Source of the DNA: Cerioporus squamosus
Lineage: Eukaryota; Basidiomycota; Agaricomycetes; Polyporales; Polyporaceae
Direction of reading: 5' to 3'
Assembly (NCBI GenBank): GCA_022592435.1
Contig: JABYQS010000001.1
Location: forward strand, 62,001-126,000
DNA: 64,000 nucleotides
The translations under genes and the position numbers were made by a program. Within the stretch, counting starts at the first letter, position 1, and every line of letters starts with the position of its first letter. Shown piece after piece: positions 10,163 to 21,826 of the stretch. The notes beneath the pieces were generated by a model. It did no database searches, was not told the DNA's origin, and was given only the letters and a program-made list of their open reading frames with translations.

Positions 10163-13100
10163 ATGGGGAAGAACTCGCCGAAGAGGCGACAATCCATCGC
10201 CGTCATGGGCCATGGCCATGCGAAGGGCACCACCCACAGGCGGCGCGCATACAGCATCGCACCCGGAGAACGGCTGAGTCCATCCCAGAAAGCGCGTCGG
10301 CTTCTGGTGAGTCGTGTGTTTTCGCGCAATATACGAGCTATTAGCTACTGGGTGGAGGTGGTCGATCGAGGAGCACGAGAACCAAGTACTGAAGCTCTGA
10401 CTGCCTAGGCTCCACGCAAGAGCATTTTGAAGGCATCGATCAATCTCCCACCGTCGCAACCCCGAGCCTCAGATGCCTCCCAATCAACTGTCTCAAGCAG
10501 TCAAGAGGACATGACGGGCACGCAGTCCATGGACCTGACTGAAACTCACGGACACGGGCCGCGGAAGAGTCTTGCTTCCCGTCGCGTCAGTTTCGCTGCC
10601 CACACCCACGTCCGTTTGTTCCATATCCAGAGCCCCGATGTTGCGGGGGTCAACAACGGATCTTCTCCTGCAGCTCCTTCTCCAGAGTCCGCCGCCCCGC
10701 CCGCGTTCATCACTCGCGAAGAGAACGACGAGAATGCCATCCCAGGACAGGCGAATCGCCGCATCCCCAGGAGGTCGTCGGGCGCGTTCAGCGAATTCGG
10801 TGAGCGGTCGATGGACATGGACGTAGACGACACCGCGCCGCTTCCTCAAGACTTCCTGCCGCAGAGGGGTGCTCTCGTTGATGGCAGTGCCGTCGAAGAC
10901 GACGAGTTTACCGAAACAGAAGATGACGAGTCTGACATGGAGGTTACCGAGGCGATTGCTCAGAACATCGAGCGGAAACGATCGCTCTCGCTGGGCGGCA
11001 AGCGAGCGTCACTCTCACGGCAGCGGCGAAACTCAGTCGTTACGGCGACCCAGCACCAGCGAGAGAACCTGCCACCGCCCCAGGGAGATGACGTGCCTGA
11101 AGAAGGGGAGTCCTTCGCGGATGGGGAGGACATGACAGCCTCATCAGCGCACACCGGCTCGTCATACATGTCCGAAGGGTCGAGCGGCGAACCCATGGAG
11201 TTCACCATCCCTGTACTGCAGTCAATGCGCCAGCCCAAGGAGCCGGACCCTTTGTGGTTGCAGCTACGCGCAATGACCCACGCTGGCAGCGAGCCATACG
11301 AACCACCTCCGCCTGAGTCGGATGATGATGCCCTTCTCATCCAGCCGTCTCCAGCTCAAGGTATGTACGGAGCGCAGACGAACGACGATGATGGAGACAT
11401 GGACGGCGAACAGGACATGGACCTGACCTCCGCGATGACGCGCCTTCAGAAGGCGCGTATGTCGCTAGGTATTCCTGCTTCCCCGGGACGCAGTACTGCG
11501 GCGCGACCTCCGCCTTCTCAGGATGAGGATAGCTTTACAGAGGACCAGGAGCCGGAGGTGGAGATGCGTGACGACACATTCAGTACCGAAGACAGCTTCG
11601 GGGACGAGTCTGCGGACCTGTATAACCACACGATCAATATCACCCAGCGCACCAGTCTCGGGACACTCGAGGATTCATCTATGGACGAGGCCGATGTTCC
11701 TGTGAAGATGCCCGTCACTCCGGGACCTGCGCCTGCCCAACAAGCTCCACCGCCGACAGCATCCACATCCCAAGCACCAGCCCCACCAGCTAGCAGCGTC
11801 TTCAGCGCGCCCACGCCTGCACCTCTCACATCCAGCGTCTTCAGTGCACCTGCTCCTCCAGCCCTCTCATCTAGCGTTTTCTCTGCTCCTCCGCCCGCCA
11901 CGCCCAAAGCCGTCAACGGCAATGCCGCACCCCGATCTCCCGCTAAGTCCCCGGGTCCTGCTACAGTTCCAAAGCCATTCACCTTCAGCCTACCCCGCGC
12001 CGGTTCACCTTCGAAGTCTGCAGCACCGCAGGCCAAGATAGCCGCACAGCCACAACCACATCGAGGGACAGCTGCTTTCGCACCACCGTCAATACCGAAG
12101 TCACTCAACCATCCAGCAGCTAGTTCTGTCGATGCACACGGGTCAGCACAGCGCCCTGCTGTTGGTCGGCTCTCACCTGCTAGGACGGCGGCTTTTGAGG
12201 CCGACGGTCAGTCCTCGTCGCAACCAGTGGCGGGCGCAACAGGCAATCGCCGCGTGAGCATCAGCGCTGTCCGCCGTACGTCCAGTTATTTCGCTCAGCG
12301 GAAGAGTCTGGGCGGAGGGGCACTGCCGTCCAACCCCGGTGCGACTCGTGCAGGCAGTCCGGATAAGGTCTCCGGCGGTGCTGGGCTGAACAAACCGCGC
12401 GCGAGTGTGGGGGCACAACCATCTAGTTTGGGGCTTGGCTTGCCGCTCTCCCGAACGCAGAGCGACCCCGAAATCGCGGCAGGGAATCGTAGAGAGCCTG
12501 ACGGGGCGCTCTACCCCGACCTCTCCCAGCTTGCGTCGGAGGCCCGGCCAGCAAGTCCCGCTTCCGATACTTCCCAAGACAAGGGCAAAGGCAGGGCAGG
12601 TGAACGTGAGGAAACTCGTCAAGCAGTTGCTGCCTTGGGTCCTACGCCAGCCCCTGCTTTGTCGAGAGCGATACCTGCGGCATTGCCCCAGCGTGTGCAC
12701 TCTCCCGCTGGTGCCTCACCTGCTGGTGGATCGCCTGTGACGCACATAGGCCAGCCGTCGAATTCCCAGCCGATAATCGACGTCTCGATGGCCATGGACA
12801 CCGACGGTGACATCACGAATCATTCGCCACCGACCGGGGCAGGTGTCTCGCAATCCTGGAGAGAAGGCGTGCCTGAAGAGCCCATGCAGAGTGATGACGA
12901 GGTGAGTCGAAGCAATCCGCCCACCGTACCCGCGGATGCTCATACGCAACGCGGACCAGCCGGCCATCTCTATCGAACAGTTCTTCCAAATGACCGGCAT
13001 CCGCTTCATGGACGAGCTGACTATGCCTCGGCCGCGCCGCTCAACGGTCGGTCCTGGGCAGCTCCGCCCTCGTGCGCGGAGGCGGTCGTCTGCCGCTGAA

Positions 13101-14812
13101 GACCTCGGTGCAAGTACCGCGGAGGAAGAGCCTATCCCTCTCTCTGAGTTCGCCATTGCCATGGCTGTCGACATGCCTCGCATCGATCTGTACACCGCCA
13201 TCACGCGAGACCTCACCGCGTACATCGCGGAGTGTAAGAAGATATACAAGGAGGCCGAGGAGGAGGCGCTGAAGGACACACCGAGTCTCTTCCGCGAGTT
13301 CGCGAGCGTGGATGAGGGCGAGCAAGCTATGCTCATCGTGCGTCGTTGTTGATGGTCTTGTGTGGGAGTGCACGCGCTGACAGGAGACCGCCGCATAGCA
13401 CCAACTGAAGCTCATCAAGGCAAACAACATCGGGACCGCCAAGTCCCAATGGTATGACTGGAAGCTGCAGTGGGTCGAGCAGTTGTACGAGAGCGCATCG
13501 CAGGGCTTCACCAATCTCGAGTCTGTGAGTGTCTTATGGCTCGCGCTGAGATGCAGGTCTCAACATACCATCTAGGATGCGACATATCTCGCTAGCATCA
13601 TCAAGGAAGCTCAGGATATGCTCCCTGAACTCCGGGAGGAGTATGAGGAAGTGATGCGTCTTCTGGCCCAAGAGCAAGCGGACATTGACGAGATCGAGAA
13701 CTCGGATAAGGACTACCTCAACGAGCTCAAGGCTACAATTGCTGAGCAGAGGTATGTTGCCCAGCGGACTGCATCCTCCTTCTACTGACTGACGCCTGTT
13801 CCTGCAGCACCGAGATCGAGGCGTTCAAGGCGGATGTCTCCGAGGCGAAAGCGAAACTCGAACGCCTGAACGAGAAGCTCGCCGAGATCGAATCGCAGAA
13901 GGAGGAGGCAACCACTGCCATCAACCAATCTCGACATATTGTCCACATACAGAAGGAGAGCACGAGTGCCGAGGTGTTCAGGCTCAAGGGTGAGTCGCTT
14001 GTACATTGTCAAGTGATGAGAAGACCAAGCCGACATTCATGTACGCAGCCGAACTCGAGGCGCTCGAGGAGATGCACCTCTGGCACATCGCGAAGCTATC
14101 TCCAGACCTCATGGAATTCGTCTATGCCCACAAGTACCATGTCACTATACCCTGCACCAAGTATACCCCCATATGTCCTGAGGTCCGCGTCGCCATGTAC
14201 ACCCAAGCCAAGCTCAAGGAGCGCGACTCCTTCCCGCGGTTCACCGCGCTGATCGTCAAGACTGCCCAAGCCCTCATTTCCGAATCACAGAAGAAGCTCG
14301 AGCTCAAGCAGGTGCGTCACCCTTCCTCTCCCTTGGCGATCCGCACACAGCTCTGACGCAGCGGAGCAGATCATCCAGCGCCTAGGCGACTTCTGGTCGT
14401 CGTGCGCGCAGCTGCGCTCTCAGTTCACGTTCCTCGCAATCAAGTATCCGCTGGTGGTCGAGAGCGTCGCCGACGATCATCAGCAGGAGTACCTGAAGGC
14501 GACCGCGACGGTGATGCTTCCTAGCATCAAGGGCAAAACTTTGATCTCGTTCATCTTGGATAAAGATACGTACGCCCGGTGGCCGCTGTCCGTGCACGGT
14601 CTGAAGGTGGACGTCAAGGTCGCCTACGGCAATCTACAGTACGCATACGTTTAACATACCTCTGCCAAGGCTTCGTCTGATTATCATTGCGAATTTGCAG
14701 GAGTGAGGTCATCTTGCAAGGTCTCCTGGAAAGTTTATCTACTGTCACTCCGGCACGCAACTTCGGATGCTTCTTGGATGCTTGTGTTCAGGCAACAGAA
14801 CAGTATGCATGA
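10163..14812 (+). CDS. SPC7: SPC7/KNL1 (Spc105) kinetochore scaffold
   Basis: Outer-kinetochore scaffold of the KMN network, which recruits PP1 and the Bub1/Bub3 checkpoint. Nine exons can be joined in frame to 1,380 residues. Exon 1 is 10163-10306 and exon 2 is 10409-12901; later exons begin at 12960, 13399, 13576, 13808, 14049, 14370 and 14701. The N-terminus has APRKSILK and the PP1 docking motif RRVSFA (about residues 106-111). MELT-like motifs follow (MDLTET, MEVTEA, MEFTIP, MDLTSA). A long disordered linker contains three 13-residue SSVFSAP repeats. The Spc7 domain starts at ISIEQFFQMTGIRFMDEL and continues through coiled coils (EAKAKLERLNEKLAEIE) to the RWD-like C-terminus. Length is close to fission yeast Spc7. 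Confidence 0.95.
11789..11905 (+). repeat. 39-bp tandem repeat (x3) inside SPC7
   Basis: Three successive 39-bp units encode 13-residue repeats of the type xSSVFSAPxPxPL. The copies have diverged at the DNA level (AGCGTCTTCAGCGC, AGCGTCTTCAGTGC, AGCGTTTTCTCTGC), so the duplication is not recent. It lies in the disordered Pro/Ala-rich linker of the kinetochore protein. Confidence 0.8.
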
Positions 14813-15068
14813 TTAGGATATATACAGTGAACATTGTACAGATGATAAGAGCGGGCCAGTCGTTAGTCGTGATGCTGCTCGAGTCCCGAGAAATCATGAT
14901 GAGGACATAAATGCAATGATATGAGACTACAAATATCAAGAAATGACTCGGACAGATGAAGAGATTGTGAGAGGATGACAGAACGAAGACGGCTAGTCTG
15001 AAGCAAACCTCGTCAGGTAAGAAACAAGACTGGAGAGAAAGCGAACTCACAGATGACACTGGTCGTGA

Positions 15069-17240
15069 TCACTTGCAAGATAGTTGAGCTAGGCTGTGGT
15101 TGAGACCTGCAAGCAGCACCGCAAGCATCTCCCGGTTCGAGTGCACAAGCTCCAGCTCGCTCTCCGCCGCGTCACGAACGCAGAACCACGCTGTGCCTGC
15201 CTGCCTCGCGGCAGAAGCGACCTCGGACCTCGCCTGCGCCTGCCGTGCCTGGAGCGCGGCGGCTTTCGACGCGCAAAGCGCATCCTCGGCTTTGCGCGCC
15301 GCGTCCTTGGCGGACTTCTCGTGTGCGACCTGTGCCTCACGCAGCATTTCCTCGAGGACGGCGATCTGCTCCGTGCGCTGGCTCTCGATCGCGAGGTTGC
15401 CATGAACCTGCTGCTCCAGCTCGGAGATCTGCCGCGCGAGCTCCTCGGCATCGCGCATGCGGGCCTCCTTCGCAGCGTGCAGCTGCTCCTCGAGCGACTG
15501 CATCTGCATCAGACGCTCCTGTGCTCGACTCTCCGCTGCCGCAAGCTGCAGGCGCAGGAGTGTCGCCGCAGCGCTGTCCGCTGAAGGCGTGGGTGGCCCC
15601 ATGTTGTCGAAGAGGTGTGTGGTGTTGTGGATGGCTGGTGATGGTGTGACATCTGGGAGGAGCACTTGCGATATTGAACCGTAACCAGTGGGAGAGGGTA
15701 GGGCACTGAGACTCGGGCTGTCTGGGATGTCTATCACGCTGAGAGCGGGAGAGATAGCGCCAGGGCGGAATGGTGCAGGGATCTCGGAGATCATCCGCTC
15801 GACGTCCTCGTCGTCGAGCGTCTTGCTGTGCTGTGCAAGTTGCTCCCATGAAAGGATAGAACCACGGTCATTGCCAGGATGACGCGGTTTTGGACGTAGG
15901 AAGGGAGAGCTCTCAGTCGAGGACGGATGAGCTGGGGATGCGTACGACAGGTGGGCACGAGTGGGTAGGAATGGAGAACGAGTGGGAGTCTGAGGATCAC
16001 CGTGTCCAGCGTCTCCCTTGGAACGTACTATCCTTGGGATTGCAGGAGTCGGCGCGGTAGGTGATACCGCAGAACCAAGCATGAATTCGACATTATCTGC
16101 ATCCATGCTGTCCATGCTGCTATCTGCCGATATGGACTTGGGTGTGGGTGTAGCTGGAACCGATGCACCGCGCATGTGGATGACACCGCTCTTCGAGCTG
16201 CCATTCTTACGGGCGGAGATACGACCGAGCGGTGAATCCTGAGGAGCGGGAAGACCGTTACGGAGGGGGCTGGGACTCCCATCGGCAACGTTCTTCATGC
16301 GAAGTGAACTAGGACCCTTAAGGATGTTACCAAGCATGGTAGGAGTTCCGGGAGTGCCAGGTGTACGAGACGAGCCGGAGACGGATGACGACGCAGAGGA
16401 CGGAGGACGAGGAAGAGCCGAGCGAGTGGAACCCGAGCCCCCGACAGGAGGGGTAGAGATTTTGTCCGTCTTCGAAGCCTTTGTGGACGTGGTGCGCACG
16501 GACGAGGGAGAGCCCTTCGGCTGAGGAAGGCCCTTGTCCTTCTTCTCTGGAGTTACTGGCCTGACGTTGATAGCGGAGGTCAAGTTGACCTTCAACGCAG
16601 CGCGATGAGGGAGAGGAGAAATTGGGCGCCCCGACTTGTCTGCAGAGGGGACATCGAGCGTGTCAAGCTCCTCGGGAGTCTTGACCTCGTCTGTCTCGTC
16701 ATCTGAGCTGCTCAGCCGGCGCCGCCTGCTCTGTTGAGTGGGCGTCGGGGACTTCTTTGGGGGTACGATAGCAGGCTCGCCCAGGAGAGAGCGGGGTCTG
16801 TACTTGGGGAGACCGGACCCAACGAGAGAGTTACGGTTGCGTACCGATACTCGGACACTACTAGAGCCCTTGGGACTCGCGCTGTCCGCGGGCGACTTGG
16901 TCTGCTCCTCTGGTGGGGGCGCGAGCTTCTTCAGCGCAGACTGCCTGCGTGTATGGCGGGTGATGGTCTTTGCATCGGGCGAGTCCTCGATCTCTTTCTT
17001 CTTCGCGGGTGCCTTGTCGGTGGACGGGCGAGCGGGAGGTGCGTGGATGGCGCTGGTGCGGCGTGCAGCGGTGTCCTTCTTCTTGGTCGCCTTCTCCCTG
17101 TCCTTGTCGTTCTCCTTGGAGTCCTTGTGCATGGCGTCCGCAATGGCCTTGCCGACCGAGGAGAAACCAAAAGACTGGCGGATAGAGCTGCGTGTGGTTG
17201 GTTTGGACCGCGTAGACGCGCCACCAGCGGATGTGGACAT
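15069..17240 (-). CDS. Unrecognised disordered protein with C-terminal coiled coil
   Basis: Single-exon gene, 723 residues, not assigned to a family. The first 500 residues are basic and rich in Ser, Pro, Thr and Lys, with many SP/TP sites (PATPTPKS, SPSPLRNG), as in proteins phosphorylated by cyclin-dependent kinases. A conserved-looking segment follows: SILSWEQLAQHSKTLDDEDVERMISEIPAPF. Residues from about 555 to 720 form a long coiled coil (LRLQLAAAESRAQERLMQMQ, then EELARQISELEQQVHG and further heptads). Its composition resembles cytoskeletal or spindle-associated proteins, but that is inference. It is convergent with SPC7. The absence of introns over 2.2 kb is unusual for this neighbourhood. 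The start MSTSAGGASTRSKPTTR is the first ATG of the frame. Confidence 0.85.
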   Translation of the reverse strand: MSTSAGGASTRSKPTTRSSIRQSFGFSSVGKAIADAMHKDSKENDKDREKATKKKDTAARRTSAIHAPPARPSTDKAPAKKKEIEDSPDAKTITRHTRRQSALKKLAPPPEEQTKSPADSASPKGSSSVRVSVRNRNSLVGSGLPKYRPRSLLGEPAIVPPKKSPTPTQQSRRRRLSSSDDETDEVKTPEELDTLDVPSADKSGRPISPLPHRAALKVNLTSAINVRPVTPEKKDKGLPQPKGSPSSVRTTSTKASKTDKISTPPVGGSGSTRSALPRPPSSASSSVSGSSRTPGTPGTPTMLGNILKGPSSLRMKNVADGSPSPLRNGLPAPQDSPLGRISARKNGSSKSGVIHMRGASVPATPTPKSISADSSMDSMDADNVEFMLGSAVSPTAPTPAIPRIVRSKGDAGHGDPQTPTRSPFLPTRAHLSYASPAHPSSTESSPFLRPKPRHPGNDRGSILSWEQLAQHSKTLDDEDVERMISEIPAPFRPGAISPALSVIDIPDSPSLSALPSPTGYGSISQVLLPDVTPSPAIHNTTHLFDNMGPPTPSADSAAATLLRLQLAAAESRAQERLMQMQSLEEQLHAAKEARMRDAEELARQISELEQQVHGNLAIESQRTEQIAVLEEMLREAQVAHEKSAKDAARKAEDALCASKAAALQARQAQARSEVASAARQAGTAWFCVRDAAESELELVHSNREMLAVLLAGLNHSLAQLSCK

Positions 17241-17542
17241 GGCGGCGCGAATGGAAGCGTATATATGTGCCGCGCGGATAGCGTGTTCGTGAAGGTCGTG
17301 TTGGGGTATAGGGATGGGAGCAGAAGCAGGTATGATATTTGGTGGGCGTCGTCGAGAGTCGTCGCTACAGTCGTGATGTCGGCATCGTGTGAACCAGGTT
17401 CAAGTTGAACAGGCAACCGCGCGCCGGTCGCCCCCTCGCGCGTCCGGTCGTCACGCGACGCGCTCCTTTGTTGCGCGCGCATGATCCTCGACGCAGGCCA
17501 AAGCCCTATGTGCAGCTTGTATGAAGCTATAGAACACCCTGT
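17241..17542. promoter_or_regulatory. Upstream region of the 723-residue gene and ALG10 3' end
   Basis: About 300 bp between two minus-strand genes. It should carry the promoter of the coiled-coil gene and the terminator of ALG10. No internal gene seen. Confidence 0.4.
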
Positions 17543-19359
17543 CTACCACATGAAACGTCCTACGCCGTCCCGCTCCTTGTACAGGAACACCCACATCGTC
17601 ACACCGTTGATCCCCGCGTACCACAGACCCTCCAGTCCAAGACCCCACAATGGAACGTCCTTCACCTGCGCGCGGAGCAGTATATATGGAATCAGGAAGT
17701 ACCGCGGCTCTAGAAGCGGGGTGGGGAGCAATGTTGGAACCACGCACACCGGGAGAAGCAGACTCTGCAACAGCGTCTGGTCCTGACCTGCGCGCGAAGG
17801 AGTGTCAACCACGGCTCGCATTCCGGGTGGCAGAAGTTACGGCAGAACGCACCAATGCGAATGTACCACGCCCACGCCGCCGCAATGTACCCTGGAACGA
17901 GGATGTACGGAATCAACGGATGGAGAAGAAAGACGCGCCGCCAGATGTAGAAGGTGTAATGGCGGTTGTCGGACAGCAGGAAAGGGTGCTGGATCCTGGT
18001 GGCGACAACGTCAGCGGAGCAGCGCGGCTACGGATGGACAGTCGGGACGGACGTAAACTTGTAGATCGTGAAACACATCACCGCAGACACGACTCCGGTC
18101 ACGGCGGCGTTCCTCTTGCTCCCGAACATCCTCGCGCGAACCTTATGAGCTAAGCCGACCAAGCCGCCTTCGCCGCTCAGTAAGGCGGGCCAGCCGAAGG
18201 CAGTCGCGAAGCCGACGAAGTAGTACAGCTGCGGAACATGGAAAGCTGGTATGTGATTGGACTTGTCACCTGAATCTCTACGTGAGCACCATCGAGGCGT
18301 CGACCTAGGCCAGGGAATGGAGACGAATGCAGTGACGCACCAAGGACAATCCCTCCATTCCATACCACGAATGCACCAAAGGCTGCGACAACGAGGGCGT
18401 AGGGTACCAAAGCGGGCAGGATATCCGGAAGGACCTTCGGTGCACTCAGGACCGAGTGCGCAAGATCACCTGAGACAGACGCAGCCTCATTTTAGTATGG
18501 AGGAGGAACTCAATCAGACTTTGAGACAGACCTGGACCAGCTTCGAGGGCCAGAGGGTCGTGCAACTTCGCCGGCTGCTTCGCATTCGGGGCTGCGCGCC
18601 GGAACCGGAGGTACATGAGCTGGCTCATGGCGTAGGCATACAGAACCCATATGATGTTGTTCTGGCGGAAGGTGCAGCTGACCAGTCCTGACTACCATAC
18701 TTGTTCTCCGTGAATGCTCCCTCGGACGCGCGGGCAAGCAGGTGAGGACGTACCAACGCAGCGAGCCAGTGCCTCCCCTGCAAGGCGAGCACTACGGTCG
18801 ACACGACGGACACTAGACTGGGAAGTTCTGTGTAGTATAGGAAGCCGAAGAACCAGGCGAGGGGAAACGAGGCGAGGATCACCGCTTCCAACATAGGTGT
18901 GGCCAGAGACTGCGGCGGGCGTTCGCGTTTATGGTAACAGATGAGAGGTGTCAGAGCAATTGGAAGGGATAGCAAAGAAAGCATAGTGGTTAGACGGAGC
19001 ATGGGGGTGGTGCACTTGAACAGAAGATCTTCTTGAGCACCAGGCTAAACACATAGCTGAAGAACCCTCTTCAGCATCCGCGCATACTCAAAGACGTGTG
19101 CAGTCACTTACAGACCGGGCGGGGTTGTGATCTTTGGGTCCCAGGCCCAGTAGTCACCCTTACAGTACGCCTGCGCCTGCGGGACATGGAACGGCTCGTC
19201 CTGAGTGCATGTACCTCAGCACTCAGTGAATAGCCTCACGACGTAGCTCTCAAGACGTACCATGTAGGGCTTCGTAACCTCCTCATTTACTGCCTTCAGT
19301 ACTGCTACCGCAATTGCGCAGAAGGCGACATAGTACGCTGGCGTAGGCGTGGCCGACAT
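17543..19359 (-). CDS. ALG10: ALG10/DIE2 alpha-1,2-glucosyltransferase
   Basis: ER membrane enzyme that adds the third, terminal glucose to the dolichol-linked oligosaccharide (Glc2 to Glc3) before N-glycosylation. Exon 1, from the ATG at 19359, gives a first helix, [20 protein letters not shown]. The family signature follows in the next exons as [18 protein letters not shown] and [11 protein letters not shown]. Further exons encode a string of hydrophobic helices; [17 protein letters not shown] is typical of the C-terminal part, and the product ends [16 protein letters not shown]. Many short introns separate the exons, and I did not resolve every border. The ATG is only 124 bp from that of MTQ2 on the other strand. 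Confidence 0.9.
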
Positions 19360-19483
19360 GGCGGTTCACGGTCGAGGTGCAGGACACATATGCATGGCCT
19401 GTGATCGCGACGTCGCGCGGGCGCTCCAGTCCTGCGTTCCTCCTCCGAACATCCACCACTAGGCTAGTCAACAGAGCTACAGC
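19360..19483. promoter_or_regulatory. Shared divergent promoter ALG10 / MTQ2
   Basis: 124 bp between two start codons. It contains a perfect 12-bp palindrome with an ACGT core, CGCGACGTCGCG, at 19406-19417, a plausible bZIP-type site. The factor is not known. Confidence 0.5.
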
Positions 19484-20367
19484 ATGATTCCGACTCCAGA
19501 CCTGTCTCATCTGAAGCGTGCGGACTACGAGCATGTTTACGAACCAGCAGGTAAGCGACCTCGCACAGAGCGCATCGACCGCACGCGTGACGACCCGCAC
19601 GGAATTCAGAAGACACATTCATTCTCCTGGACGCGTTAGAGGAAGACGCGAACGAGTTGAGGGAGCTGCAACCGCGAACATGCTTGGAGATTGGGTGAGC
19701 TTGTCTCTCTTCCAACACCTTCCTCTCTCCAACTGTGCGCAGGTCTGGGTCTGGATGCGTTACTGCGTTCCTTGGCAGTATCCTGGGGGCTAGCTCATCC
19801 CGTACGACATCCTCTCGTAAAGTCTGGATCCATCTGACATGCAGTAGTATACCTGACTACAGACATCAATCCGCATGCATGCGGAAGCACTAAAGCTACC
19901 GGAGTGCAAAACAAGGTGAGCTCTGCCATTGTCGCCATCCCTGTTTGCAGGTAACCTTGACCCGTCCTCAGTAGGTTCCCATAGAGCCAGTACAAGCCTC
20001 ACTCGCGGGTCCCCTCCGCAAGCGACTACGGCACTCCGTCGATATCCTCCTTTTCAATCCTCCATATGTCCCGACAGACTCGGACGAGGTGGATAACGCG
20101 CAGCAACACGCGGATATTGCGGGAGCTTGGGCAGGTGGTCGCGATGGGATGGCTTTGACAGATATCTTGCTTGAACAGGTTGAGGTAGTACACGCGGATA
20201 CTTGCGTGATCGACATACTGAACGGCAGTGCTCAGGATCTGCTGTCTCGAATCGGCCGGTTCTACCTGGTCGCTGTGAAGCAGAACGATATACGAGACAT
20301 ATGTCGACGGATGCTCGAGCAGCATGGTTTGCAAGGCAAGGTGTGTCTCTACCAGCGTCGCGTTTGA
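19484..20367 (+). CDS. MTQ2: MTQ2/HemK2 eRF1 glutamine methyltransferase
   Basis: Class I SAM-dependent methyltransferase that, with Trm112, methylates the GGQ glutamine of translation release factor eRF1. The spliced product begins MIPTPDLSHLKRADYEHVYE, then EDTFILLDALE. The SAM-binding loop is assembled across an intron as CLEIGSGSGCVTAFL. DINPHAC is motif II, and LLFNPPYVPT carries the catalytic NPPY. GGRDGMAL and the C-terminal sheet ending CLYQRRV follow. Exon 1 splices GCAG to AAGACACATTC, giving AEDTF. Total size is about that of yeast Mtq2. It is convergent with the dioxygenase downstream. Confidence 0.92.
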
Positions 20368-20532
20368 ACACAATTCCTGACTCCCCATGAGGTCGCATTG
20401 CAGCGCAGAGCGGGACGAGAGCACTTGTTCGTGCTAAGATTCCAGCGGAAGCAATCCAACACATGATATATACGGCCTACTTGATACAATCCTTTTCATA
20501 TTCATCCCTGGCTCGATGCTACAACATGATGT

Positions 20533-21826
20533 TCACAACTTCAGGTCAGGGTTAGCCGGGATGGGGCGCTCCGCCTGAGGCGTGATGCGGCCGCCGTGGC
20601 GGCGTTGACCTGTCTTTTCGTAGTCGATGATGGCAGACTACAACGGGACTCAGTGGAAATCCAATGGCATAGCGTAAGTGAGGAACCTACGTGGGCAGTG
20701 ATACGGTTGTCCCAGATGACGACAGTGTTGGGCTCCCACTTGACGCGGGCTTGGTTATCGGCACTCCTGTCAATGTGGTCGTACAGGAAGTTAAGGATGG
20801 CATCTACGGGTACCGGTGAGTGCTCGTGTTCACGATGTACTGTGCTCCGACACTCACTGGACTCCTCGAGCTTAAGGCCGACAATGCGACGCGTGAACTG
20901 GCGGTTCACATATAGGGCCTCCGCCCCTGTGACTGGGTGCCGGCGGATGACCGGGTGGACGTTCTCGACGGGCTCGCGACGGACGACACCTCCACGACGG
21001 CCGGAACGTGAGAACTCTGCCTGCTCGAAGCCCGAATGCGTCGCCTTCAGGGTCTTGAGGAACTCAACGAACTGGGGCGAGAGCCGGCTGAGAGTCGACA
21101 CCTGCGATGTGAAGAGGGTGTCGCCTCCGCTGGTCGGCTGCGAGAACAGGAAGAACGTCGTGAGCCCAGGGGGCTGGAGCTCATACGACACGTCCGAATG
21201 CCAGGTTGTCGAGGTGATACGGTCGTCCTGCTCGAAGTTATAGGTGGTGTTGGCATCGCGGTATACGAGGTGCAGCTCGGGAAGGCCCTCGGGGTGGCCG
21301 GAGGTCGGGTGGATGTGCAGGCGGCCGAAGTACCTGCCCCACTCACGGTAGAAGTCCGCACCTCGGTCGATGAACTCCTGCTGGTCACGGAAGACCACGA
21401 GACCCCTCCTGGCGACCTGTTGTTACACCAAGTCAGCCAAGGCGTTCGCGCGAAGGACAATGAACAGGTGCGTCATGGATGAGAAGATTCCTGGCGATCA
21501 CTAACCTCCAGAGCCAATTGATCACGTCCATCGTTATCGAGCTGTGCAAGGTTCACACCTCGAACCTCCAAGCCCAGGCGAGGGGTTATCTCGATCACGC
21601 TAGTCGCATTGTCGAGGAAGGCCCGCGGGTTCGGGTGCGACAGCGCCCGATGTCCGGGATCGACGTGTTCGAACGGAGTCAAGGGCGGATAATGCTCGTC
21701 CTTGGGGAAAACCGGCAAGAACTGAGCATACTTGTAAGGTTCTTCCTGCTTCTTCTCCGTTTCTGATTGGTCGTTCCGTAGCGTCAGCGTCGGGAGCGCC
21801 TGGGTTATTGTCTCGACGGTCGACAT
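20533..21826 (-). CDS. TauD/TfdA-type Fe(II)/2-oxoglutarate dioxygenase
   Basis: Non-haem iron dioxygenase of the taurine/alkylsulfonate dioxygenase family, which releases sulfite (or an aldehyde) from sulfonates or related acids using 2-oxoglutarate and O2. Exon 1 (ATG at 21826) ends near LDNDGRDQLALEV. The main exon has the first metal motif, TTWHSDVSYELQPPG (H-x-D). The last metal histidine is made across an intron as NRITAHSAIIDYE. Arg residues for 2-oxoglutarate follow in RHGGRITPQAERPIP. The protein ends NPDLKL, stop at 20533-20535. Fungal homologues often act in sulfonate use, but the substrate cannot be told from sequence. It diverges from an oligopeptide transporter, which suggests a nutrient-scavenging role. 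Confidence 0.9.
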
